Positions 37,123 to 43,653 of a DNA stretch of 43,653 nt are shown here, in pieces; the first letter of the stretch is position 1, and every line of letters starts with the position of its first letter. A program made the position numbers and the translations under genes. The DNA lies in NCBI GenBank assembly GCA_027858915.1, contig JAQIBT010000027.1:1-43653 (forward strand), read 5' to 3'. Below the pieces are notes generated by a model, which did no database searches, was not told the DNA's origin, and worked only from the letters and a program-made list of their open reading frames with translations. The stretch comes from Salinisphaera sp. GTDB taxonomy: Bacteria > Pseudomonadota > Gammaproteobacteria > Nevskiales > Salinisphaeraceae.

Positions 37123-37938
37123 TCATGCCCTGCTTGTCGTGGACGCCGATCGAACATACTGAAAAGCCATTGTGATCATGGCCACGGCAAGTACCGCACC
37201 GATCAGTACGGTGGCAATGGCGTTGACCTCCGGCGTAATACCTTTCTTGATCGCGCTCCAGATATAGATCGGCAGCGTCGTGCTCTCCGGTCCCGACGTG
37301 AAGAAGCTGATTACGAAATCGTCAATCGAGAGCGTGAACGCGAGGAAAAAACCAGCGATAATTGCCGGCTGCAGGATCGGCAGGATGAAAAACCGTGCCC
37401 GCTGGATTCCATTGGCGTACAGGTCGTGGCAGGCATCGAAGAGCTTGGCGTCCAGCCCCACCAGTCGGGAGTAGACAAGCAGTGCGACGAACGGAATCTG
37501 GAAACTCACATGGGCGATGATCATCGTCCCCAGCCCGGGGCGCAGGATACCCAGCATATTGTAAATACTGGTAAAAAAACTCATTTCCGAGATGCCATAG
37601 ACGATATCGGGCATGACGATGGGCAAGTAAATCAGCCAGACCAGCCAACCCAGGCGCCGCCGCCGGTGGGTATACATGCCATAGCCCAGCATCGTGCCCA
37701 TGACGGTCGAGATCGCCGAGGACGTGATCGCCAGTATCAGACTGTTCTTGAACGCTCCGAGCACGGTGTCATCAGAGAACAGTTGGCCGTACCATTTCAA
37801 TGAAAAGTGTGTGAACCGGGCTGCCGTGTTGGCTTCATTAAAGGAAAACAGCACGACCACGAACAGCGGCAGGTAGAGAAATATCACGACCAGATACCAG
37901 AATATCCGGAGACTGAGATAGAAGCCCGTGTTTTTCAC
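37123..37938 (-). CDS. potI: Putrescine/spermidine ABC transporter permease
   Basis: A 271-residue inner-membrane permease with about six transmembrane helices: the first is IFWYLVVIFLYLPLFVVVLF near residues 12-31, and later ones include SLILAITSSAISTVMGTMLG and LGWLVWLIYLPIVMPDIVYG. The cytoplasmic coupling loop with the EAA-like segment (LFDACHDLYANGIQRARFFILPIL) contacts the ATPase. It overlaps potH by four bases, implying paired synthesis of the two permease subunits. The C-terminus is basic and Ser-rich. The short length and first-helix pattern match PotI rather than PotH. Confidence 0.93.
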   Translation of the reverse strand: MKNTGFYLSLRIFWYLVVIFLYLPLFVVVLFSFNEANTAARFTHFSLKWYGQLFSDDTVLGAFKNSLILAITSSAISTVMGTMLGYGMYTHRRRRLGWLVWLIYLPIVMPDIVYGISEMSFFTSIYNMLGILRPGLGTMIIAHVSFQIPFVALLVYSRLVGLDAKLFDACHDLYANGIQRARFFILPILQPAIIAGFFLAFTLSIDDFVISFFTSGPESTTLPIYIWSAIKKGITPEVNAIATVLIGAVLAVAMITMAFQYVRSASTTSRA

Positions 37939-38873
37939 AACACCACCTCAATATCACCGCCCAGGCGCCGGCTCATGCGCCGCAAAATCTGCAGGCCGAT
38001 CAGGGTGACCACAATCATGATCAAAGCCCCCGCTGCACCAAGCGGCCAGTTGGAGGCGCTTGAGAACTGGCGTGCGACCAGATTGCCCAGCATCAGCGAT
38101 TTGCCGCCGCCGAGCAGTTTGGGAATGACATACATACCGAACGCGGGAATTGAGACCAGCACCGTGCCTGCCATCAGCCCCGGCAGCGTCTGCGGAAGAA
38201 CAGCGTGGAAGAAGGCCCGTACCGGCCCGGCCCGGAGATCGCGGGCAGCCTCCACTTGAGAATAATCCAACCGCTCAAAAGTCGCATACAGCGGCAGCAC
38301 CATGAAGGGCAGAAAGTTATAGACCAGACCGATCACCACGGCGAATTTGGAGGGGAATAGCCCCATCTCTGGCGTAATCAGGCCAAGCTGTGCCGCGAGG
38401 TTGCTCACCGGCGTGCCCGGCGCCAGGATATTCATCCAGCCCACGGCGCGTATCACCTGATTGGTCCACGACGGCACCACCACAAGCAGCAGCAGAAGCG
38501 GGCGCAGATGTGCGGGTCGCGTGGTGATATAGAACGCCACCGGATAAGCGATCAGGATTACCAACGACGTCGACAGAACGGTCTGCCAGACCGATCGAAT
38601 CACGGTATAGAGATTGCCGGGGCTCCAGCCCAGAAAACCATAACCGGCCAATTGTTTGAATGCGTCCAGCGAGAGCGGCATCTGCGGTAGGCCATAAGTG
38701 CCGTTGGTCATGAACGCGATCCCCATCAGCAGGATGCTGGGTAGGACCAGGAACAACACGATCCACAGTACGCCCGGGGTAATAACGCCTAGCAGATGCC
38801 AGGTATCCCAGCTGATACGCCGCTGTCGCGGCCGCGAATCGATCGCTTGCCAAGCTGTGCCTGTGTCACTCAT
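37935..38873 (-). CDS. potH: Putrescine/spermidine ABC transporter permease
   Basis: A 312-residue inner-membrane permease, the larger partner of PotI. A cytosolic N-terminus of about 28 residues precedes a first helix (LLGVITPGVLWIVLFLVLPSILLMG); later helices include VLSTSLVILIAYPVAFYI and PLLLLLVVVPSWTNQVIRAVGW. The coupling loop is YSQVEAARDLRAGPVRAFFHAVLPQTLPG, with a clear EAA-type motif. It overlaps potG by eight bases upstream and potI by four downstream, so the transporter genes are tightly coupled. Confidence 0.93.
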   Translation of the reverse strand: MSDTGTAWQAIDSRPRQRRISWDTWHLLGVITPGVLWIVLFLVLPSILLMGIAFMTNGTYGLPQMPLSLDAFKQLAGYGFLGWSPGNLYTVIRSVWQTVLSTSLVILIAYPVAFYITTRPAHLRPLLLLLVVVPSWTNQVIRAVGWMNILAPGTPVSNLAAQLGLITPEMGLFPSKFAVVIGLVYNFLPFMVLPLYATFERLDYSQVEAARDLRAGPVRAFFHAVLPQTLPGLMAGTVLVSIPAFGMYVIPKLLGGGKSLMLGNLVARQFSSASNWPLGAAGALIMIVVTLIGLQILRRMSRRLGGDIEVVL

Positions 38874-39999
38874 TGAGTGTCACCAGACCGTCGGTTTCAA
38901 CCACAACCGTCACGGTGTCGCCCACCTCGAACATATCCTGACCGCAGTTATTGCACTTGGCGACCAGCTCAGTGGCGCCGCAGTTCAGGCGGTACTCGGC
39001 GACACTGCCCCGATAGATGCGCTCGACTACGCTGGCCGACAGATGATTGTCGCCTTCGCTCTGGCCTGGCGTCAGGGTGACAGTTTCCGGGCGAATGAGC
39101 ATATGCGTGCCAGACTCGAAGCGTCCGACAATACGGCCCAGTTCGGTGTATACGCCGTTCGCATCATGTTTCTGAATGGGGAACAGATTGCTATGCCCCA
39201 TGAAGTGGGCCACGAACAGATTATCGGGGCGTTCGTACAGCTGCTTTGGCCCTCCCACCTGCTGGATGTGGCCGTCGCTCAGGACCGCGATGCGATCACT
39301 CATCACCATCGCCTCCTGCTGATCATGGGTAACGAAGATAAAAGTCATGCCCAGGCGTCGCTGAATCCGCAGCAATTCAATCTGAAGTTCGCCACGCAGG
39401 CCTGCGTCCAGTGCCGACAATGGCTCGTCCAGCAGCAATACGTCGGGCTCGTTGATCAACGCTCGTGCCAGAGCGATGCGCTGTTTCTGACCGCCGGACA
39501 GCTGGTCGATCTTGCGATCCAGCAATTCGCTGATCTTTATAAATTTTGCGGTTTCGATCACGCGCTTCTGGATGTCGGGCTTTTTGACCCCGCACATGCG
39601 CAACCCGAAACCAATGTTGTCGCGTACGCTCAGGTGTGGGAACAGGGCGTACGACTGAAAAACCGTATTGACGTTGCGCTTGTGCGCCGGAATGTGCGTG
39701 ACCGCGCGGCCGCCAATCTCGATCTCGCCGCCAGTCGCATGCTCAAGGCCCGCGATCATGCGCAGCAGTGTGGTTTTGCCACAGCCTGACGGCCCCAGGA
39801 GAGTAAAGAATTCACCGCCTGGGATGTCCAGGTCAACGCCCTTCAGCGCGACAATATTGGGTGAGAACGTCTTGGTGAGCCCGATCAGCCTGACGGTCGA
39901 AGTCGCTCGACTGGCTTTCGTCTCCGCCGCCATCGCGGCTTCGGAAGCACAATCGAAAGTCGCCTGGCCTCGGGCTTCCACATTGGGCATTGCAGCCAT
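38866..39999 (-). CDS. potG: Putrescine/spermidine ABC transporter ATP-binding protein
   Basis: A 377-residue ATPase powering polyamine uptake. Nucleotide-binding motifs are complete: Walker A GPSGCGKTT (69-77), Q-loop TVFQSYALFPHL, signature LSGGQKQRIALARAL, Walker B VLLLDEPLSALD and H-loop FVTHDQQEA; the C-terminal third is the TOBE-type regulatory domain (FESGTHMLIRPETVTL and on). The N-terminal extension of about 35 residues before VRLIGLTKTF is a little long, so Met23 is an alternative start, but the ATG at 39999 follows directly on a GGAGGAGGAGGAG run. It begins 40 bases after puuB copy 3. Confidence 0.94.
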   Translation of the reverse strand: MAAMPNVEARGQATFDCASEAAMAAETKASRATSTVRLIGLTKTFSPNIVALKGVDLDIPGGEFFTLLGPSGCGKTTLLRMIAGLEHATGGEIEIGGRAVTHIPAHKRNVNTVFQSYALFPHLSVRDNIGFGLRMCGVKKPDIQKRVIETAKFIKISELLDRKIDQLSGGQKQRIALARALINEPDVLLLDEPLSALDAGLRGELQIELLRIQRRLGMTFIFVTHDQQEAMVMSDRIAVLSDGHIQQVGGPKQLYERPDNLFVAHFMGHSNLFPIQKHDANGVYTELGRIVGRFESGTHMLIRPETVTLTPGQSEGDNHLSASVVERIYRGSVAEYRLNCGATELVAKCNNCGQDMFEVGDTVTVVVETDGLVTLNE

Positions 40000-40039
40000 G
40001 CTCCTCCTCCTCCTTGGTATTCACTTGAGCCGTGCATGT

Positions 40040-41320
40040 TCAGAGCAGATCACGCATACGGTAAAAATTGGTCGCAAGCACCAGCAGCGGCGTCCGCAAC
40101 CGGTCTCCGCCGGGAAAATTTCGATGGCTCAAGCGGGTATACAGATCGAATCTCTCGGCTTGGCCTGCGATTGCTTCGGCCATTAATTTTCCACTTAATC
40201 CAGCAAGCGCCATGCCATGACCCGAATAGCCTTGCGAAAAATAGACGTTGTCGCCGAGCCGGCCAAAATGCGGCGCGCGGTTGAACGTTACGCCGACCAG
40301 CCCACCCCACTGATAATCGATGTCGATGCCAGCCAGTGCCGGAAACAGTTTCTCGAGCTTGCCGACCATGCGCTGACGCAGTCGCCGCGGAGCCTTGCGG
40401 CCATAACTGACGTGGCCGCCGTAGAGCATGCGGCGGTCGGCCGACAGGTGGAAGTAATCGAGCACGAAATTCGCGTCAGAGACCGCGTCGTCGCATGGCA
40501 ACGTCTGCGCGACCTGATCCTCCGAGAGCGGTTCCGTGGCGATGATGTAATTGCCCACCGGCATAAGCTTGCCGCGCAGCTGTGGCGCCACATCGCCGCC
40601 GAGATAGGCGTTTCCGGCAAGCACCACGAAATCAGCCTCTATAGCGCCACCACTGGTGGTTAAACGCGCCGGGCGTCCGCTGTCCAATTTCTGCACCGCA
40701 CTGTCTTCGTAGATCGTGGCACCCGCCATCTGCGCAGCACGGGCCAGGCCCAACGTATAATTCAATGGATGCAGATGACCGCTGTACGGATCGTAGATCC
40801 CACCGAGATAGGCACGACTACGAACACGCTCATAGAGCGCTTCGCGATCCAGCCATTGATAGCCTTCGTAGCTGTAGGACTCGCGCATTTCCTGGATGGT
40901 CGAGCGGAACGCACTCAAATGTCGCGGCTTGAGTGCGGCCTCAATGACGCCCCACTTGAGATCGCAGGAAATCTCGTGCCGCTGGACTAGATCGGCGGTC
41001 AGTCGCACCGCCTCCCGCGACATCTCCCAAGCCCGACCGGCGCCCTCGCAACCGAGCGATTTAGCGAGTACGCCCAACTCAGTGCCGAATCCGGTGAGAA
41101 TCTGGCCGCCACTACGGCCGGAAGCCCCCCAGCCAATGCGCTCGGCTTCCAGCAAGACGACGTCGTAACCACGTTCGGCCAGATGTAACGCGGCCGAACA
41201 ACCGGTGACCCCACCACCGACTATTGCCACATCAACCTTGCGCTGACCGGCCAGCGGCGCTGTGCCGTTCAGCGTAATGCGACGCGTGTCGCGATAATAG
41301 GATTCAACGTACGACGCCAT
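40040..41320 (-). CDS. puuB: FAD-dependent gamma-glutamylputrescine oxidase-like protein, copy 3
   Basis: A 426-residue DAO-family flavoprotein. The fingerprint VAIVGGGVTGCSAALHLAERG is followed by GWGASGRSGGQILTGFG (Ser where copies 1 and 2 have Asn), HLHPLNYTLGLARAAQ, LDYFHLSADRRMLYGGHVSYG and YFSQGYSGHGMALAGLSGKLMAEAI. It is the first gene of an eight-gene minus-strand series (puuB, potGHIF, deleted potF, puuA, puuB), placing an oxidase ahead of its transporter. A near-perfect copy of the GntR-type palindrome lies 75-86 bases upstream of its start. The ribosome site is weak. The substrate is probably a gamma-glutamylated polyamine, by analogy. Confidence 0.9.
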   Translation of the reverse strand: MASYVESYYRDTRRITLNGTAPLAGQRKVDVAIVGGGVTGCSAALHLAERGYDVVLLEAERIGWGASGRSGGQILTGFGTELGVLAKSLGCEGAGRAWEMSREAVRLTADLVQRHEISCDLKWGVIEAALKPRHLSAFRSTIQEMRESYSYEGYQWLDREALYERVRSRAYLGGIYDPYSGHLHPLNYTLGLARAAQMAGATIYEDSAVQKLDSGRPARLTTSGGAIEADFVVLAGNAYLGGDVAPQLRGKLMPVGNYIIATEPLSEDQVAQTLPCDDAVSDANFVLDYFHLSADRRMLYGGHVSYGRKAPRRLRQRMVGKLEKLFPALAGIDIDYQWGGLVGVTFNRAPHFGRLGDNVYFSQGYSGHGMALAGLSGKLMAEAIAGQAERFDLYTRLSHRNFPGGDRLRTPLLVLATNFYRMRDLL

Positions 41321-41394
41321 GGAATTTTCGTAACCTTCGAACTTGTGTGACTGATCGACCCCAGAACTGTCGACCTCCTATGAACCTACCCTAA

Positions 41395-41406
41395 TTGTGA
41401 TCACTT
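41395..41406. promoter_or_regulatory. Operator candidate TTGTGATCACTT before puuB copy 3
   Basis: Ten of twelve bases are symmetric; the core GTGATCAC is perfect and matches the palindrome at the puuA/GntR promoter. It lies 75 bases upstream of the first gene of the long polyamine operon, so the same regulator may control uptake and both catabolic modules. Confidence 0.6.
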
Positions 41407-41657
41407 TTAGTCCGCACTAATACTAATTTGTTATGCAACGCGGGATATGACGCCACCTCGACGCTTCTCTATCGACACTAAAGCGCCAAGATATATCTAT
41501 AAATACGTGAATTCGCTCATCTACGTTTGTAATAGCTCAGGCAATCGCCCATCGATCACTAAGACCACAGACCCGGCGAGCAGAAAGAGCTATCCTCGTC
41601 CACCCACAGCCGCACCGGAAACGTGTTTCGCCCGCAGACAGTGCGCTTGCTCCATAT

Positions 41658-41669
41658 TTGTGATCACAA
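41658..41669. promoter_or_regulatory. Operator candidate TTGTGATCACAA before the PaiB remnant and GNAT gene
   Basis: A perfect 12-base palindrome identical to the one at 31763-31774. It lies 96 bases upstream of the PaiB-like remnant and about 320 bases before the acetyltransferase start, on the far side of the control region from puuB copy 3. Confidence 0.6.
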
Positions 41670-41764
41670 TTGAAGCGTGTATTTGTCGGGCTTTATCGGG
41701 CCATTCCACCAGGGCGTACGGCATGCCAAGCTTGTCGCGTTTGACTGTCATCGCTTTATGGATC

Positions 41765-41983
41765 GTGACTTACCCGAAAGCCGAATTTCAGCTCGACGCG
41801 GCCACGGCCTGGGCGTTTCTGCGGCAAAAGCGGTTTGGCTCGCTGATTGTCTGCGACCCGTTCGATGACGGCTACGCTCGACGCCCATGCCACGGTTCGG
41901 GCGGACCTGTTCTTGCCGAACTCAGGCGGCTTGAGGCGAATCAACGTCCGAAACCAACATGCATCGATGGATTCGAGGAGTGA
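41765..41983 (+). pseudogene. Remnant of a PaiB-like FMN-binding regulator
   Basis: About 35 codons from a GTG at 41765 (TYPKAEFQLDAATAWAFLRQ, then KRFGSLIVCDPFDDG) resemble the N-terminus of PaiB/FMN_bind_2 proteins, which usually begin with a Tyr-Xaa-Pro-Lys segment and a strand like FGTLVT. After that, family-like sequence seems to continue one frame over (ADLFLPNSGGLRRINVRNQH) for some 30 codons and then stops; the family has about 200 residues. The original frame ends with GAG GAG TGA, which doubles as the ribosome site of the next gene. The match is weak and short, from memory of the family, so an unrelated open frame remains possible. Confidence 0.45.
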
Positions 41984-41988
41984 TTCGC

Positions 41989-42723
41989 ATGGCCACACAA
42001 ATCGACAACCGCGCCCAGCCGGTTGGCTTCGACCTGCTCGACTGGCAGACACCCGACGCGCCGCAAAAGCGGGTTTTAACCGGCGATTACTGTCGTCTCG
42101 AACCGCTCGACGCGGCTCGGCACGCCGCGCCGCTGATCGCGGCCTATCACGCCGGCGAAGACGCGCAGAGCTGGACGTATCTGGCCTATGGTCCGTTCGC
42201 GTCGGCCACGGCCTATTCGGACTGGATCGAGGACCACGCGCAGACCAATGATCCGCTGTTCTATGCAATCGTCGAGCAACGGTCAAACGCGCCGCTCGGC
42301 GTGACCAGCTATCTGCGTATTCAACCGGCCAACGGGTCGATCGAAATCGGTCATATTCATTATGCGGACGCACTTAAACAAACCCACGCCGCGACCGAAG
42401 CAATCGCCCTGATGATGCAGCACGCGTTCGACCTGGGCTATCGCCGCATCGAATGGAAATGCGACGCGCTGAACGCGGCGTCTCGCCGGGCGGCCCAGCG
42501 GCTGGGCTTTGTCTTCGAGGGCATCTTCCGCCAGGCCACGGTTTACAAGCGGCGCAATCGCGATACGGCTTGGTATTCCGTCATCGACGGCGAATGGCCA
42601 GAGCTGGAGGCGTGTTTTCAAGCCTGGCTCAATCCCGACAATTTCGACGCCAACGGGCAGCAAAGGCAAAAGCTAAGCGCGCTGACCCAATCACTCAAAA
42701 CCGAAACCCAAGGTTCCGGATGA
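41989..42723 (+). CDS. GNAT-family N-acetyltransferase (RimJ/RimL type)
   Basis: A 244-residue acetyltransferase using acetyl-CoA. The fold is recognisable: CRLEPLDAARHAAPLIAAYH, then LFYAIVEQRSNAPLGVTSYL, IEIGHIHYADALKQTHAATEA (beta4 and the acetyl-CoA loop), and YRRIEWKCDALNAASRRAAQRLGFVFEGIFRQATVYKRRNRDT, the classic RimJ/RimL C-terminal half. The ATG at 41989 has GAGGAG eight bases upstream. It may acetylate a small amine or an amino terminus. The nearby polyamine genes and PaiB-like remnant suggest a polyamine or metabolite target, but it is not the PaiA/SpeG subgroup by sequence. The 170 bases after it hold no gene I can support. Confidence 0.88.
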   Translation: MATQIDNRAQPVGFDLLDWQTPDAPQKRVLTGDYCRLEPLDAARHAAPLIAAYHAGEDAQSWTYLAYGPFASATAYSDWIEDHAQTNDPLFYAIVEQRSNAPLGVTSYLRIQPANGSIEIGHIHYADALKQTHAATEAIALMMQHAFDLGYRRIEWKCDALNAASRRAAQRLGFVFEGIFRQATVYKRRNRDTAWYSVIDGEWPELEACFQAWLNPDNFDANGQQRQKLSALTQSLKTETQGSG

Positions 42724-42891
42724 CATCGTTGACGACCGAGCCGATCACGGCCAACGATTAGCCTGACTGGAAGCCGCGATTTTACGATATTTCAACGGCC
42801 GAGACGTTGCGTTCTGCGATCGTTACACCGACGGTCCGCGTATCTAGGAGCCTGGACATAACGGTGCACACCGCCAGGTTGATTGTTTAAG

Positions 42892-43525
42892 TCAGCGTTT
42901 GAACGCGACGGCTGCTTCGGCCGCGTCTATATCAAACATAAGCCCATCGTCGCCGTCGATTATTGAGCGCAGAAGAACGCTCATTATTCTGCCTATCCTT
43001 TGATTTCCCGTTTTGCCGTTCATCAGAATGCGCCGCGGTATGTTTGATGTTGACACCACCGCTGGTCTTGCATGCGAGCGCGGGATGCCCTGGTGCATAC
43101 AGCGCATCAGCCCCGGCTGACTCGAACGCCTGCAAGCGACGGATCGTATCGTATCGTTGAGATCGTGTTTGCCCCACAACAGATTTTCGGCGCGCGCGGT
43201 CAATATAAAAGGAAAATCTAGCGATCTGGCCGCTTCGGCGGCCACACGAACACGCTCGACTGCCAGATCGAACGCATAGATCGGGCTGGACGCGTCGCCG
43301 CTGTAATCTTCTATTGATCCGCCCACGACACCTGAGTTTGCGGCAATGTTCGATCATCTCTGTCGAGGCCACATCACCGTCCAAACGACCGAGCGAATGC
43401 GCAAATCCCGAACTCGTCGTTGCCAACGCTTCGAAACCAAGACCCGCCAACAGTCGTGCTGATCCTGCATCCCAAGGGTTTGGCATAACAAAAGCGGCAG
43501 TGCGCTCATGCAGCGCTTTAAACCG
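42892..43525 (-). pseudogene. Decayed isocitrate lyase/PEP mutase-family gene
   Basis: Pieces of a PEP-mutase/isocitrate-lyase superfamily protein are spread over different frames. RFKALHERTAAFVMPNPWDAGS and LGFEALATTSSGFAHSLGR form the N-terminus. After IEHCRKL about 35 residues holding the metal-binding region are missing and the frame changes to VVGGSIEDYSGDASSPIYA, then FPFILTARAENLLWGKHDLNDTIR. A further frameshift at a GATAC repeat leads to RLQAFESAGADALYAPGHPAL. The C-terminal third is gone or unrecognisable. Relatives act on oxaloacetate, methylisocitrate or phosphonopyruvate. The ATG at 43486 could still start a short nonsense product. No intact copy lies in the window. Confidence 0.85.
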
Positions 43526-43587
43526 TTTTTCTTTGTAACTATTCAGCCCGGTGAATCCGAGCTTCGACAGTGAACAGCAGACTGCGG

Positions 43588-43605
43588 GCTCGACACACGT
43601 CGAGC
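43588..43605. repeat. Hairpin GCTCGAC-ACAC-GTCGAGC
   Basis: A perfect 7-base stem with a 4-base loop upstream of the decayed PEP-mutase-family gene, near the right edge. The following plus-strand sequence has scattered Ts but no continuous run, so it is not a clear terminator. The role is unknown; no gene is seen between 43526 and 43653. Confidence 0.35.
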
Positions 43606-43653
43606 GACGCTTTACTGTTTGCTTTCAGTTAATTGGATGACGTGCCGATCCTC

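Larger units (their letters stand above)
41321..41764. other. 444-base control region without a gene
   Basis: A/T-rich for the window. It contains two GntR-type palindromes (41395-41406 and 41658-41669) and presumably divergent promoters for puuB copy 3 and for the gene remnant and acetyltransferase to the right. An open frame starting at 41447 crosses it, but its first 100 codons resemble no protein I know and have untypical composition, so I do not call it. No RNA gene or hairpin terminator is apparent. Confidence 0.6.

Noticed and set aside
41447-41764. An open frame of about 100 codons leading into the PaiB-like remnant
   Set aside because: This part resembles no known protein and spans an operator palindrome; only the stretch after 41765 looks protein-like.

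Overview
The window is a GC-rich (roughly 60% by eye), gene-dense bacterial chromosome segment. Gene content and order (liu, bkd, mms and bau/puu/pot-type loci) resemble Pseudomonas-like or marine Gammaproteobacteria. An Asp-rich linker in the BCKDH E2 protein would fit a salt-adapted host such as Salinisphaera, but the genus is a guess. I see no tRNA, rRNA, CRISPR array, transposase or phage gene.

Layout. (1) 1-1753: the 3' part of a valine-degradation operon on the minus strand: a 3' scrap of mmsA, an intact isobutyryl-CoA dehydrogenase and an enoyl-CoA hydratase that runs off the left edge. (2) 1931-3900, plus strand: thiolase and short-chain 3-hydroxyacyl-CoA dehydrogenase, translationally coupled, suited to the end of isoleucine oxidation. 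(3) 4154-12197, minus strand: leucine (liu) operon with isovaleryl-CoA dehydrogenase and both methylcrotonyl-CoA carboxylase subunits, then an acyl-CoA synthetase, a MaoC hydratase and a CitE-like lyase; a TetR-type regulator is divergent (12353-12964). (4) 12958-23689, minus strand: a second valine operon (mmsA, scraps of acyl-CoA dehydrogenase and enoyl-CoA hydratase, 3-hydroxyisobutyryl-CoA hydrolase, mmsB), an acyl-CoA synthetase, and the branched-chain 2-oxoacid dehydrogenase genes E1alpha, E1beta, E2 and a broken E3. (5) 23972-27851: an orphan amino-acid-type periplasmic binding protein, and a LysR regulator divergent from beta-alanine:pyruvate aminotransferase (bauR/bauA type). (6) 27883-41320: polyamine catabolism and uptake: ureohydrolase, three PuuB-like oxidases, two PuuA-like ligases, a GntR regulator and a putrescine ABC transporter (potG-H-I-F) with a deleted second potF. 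(7) 41321-43653: a decayed PaiB-like gene, a GNAT acetyltransferase and a decayed PEP-mutase/isocitrate-lyase-family gene.

How it works together: branched-chain 2-oxoacids enter through BCKDH and are oxidised by the valine, leucine and isoleucine branches. Polyamines enter through the Pot transporter, are gamma-glutamylated and oxidised, and beta-alanine carbon can leave through BauA and the shared MmsA.

The two most striking observations: the two valine operons have decayed in a complementary way (each has lost what the other keeps), and a perfect palindrome TTGTGATCACAA, or close variants, recurs at the control regions of the polyamine genes, including three sites about 21 bp apart between the divergent GntR gene and puuA. 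At least seven genes or gene scraps are visibly broken, mostly by internal deletions, which is a high load for 44 kb with no mobile element in sight.
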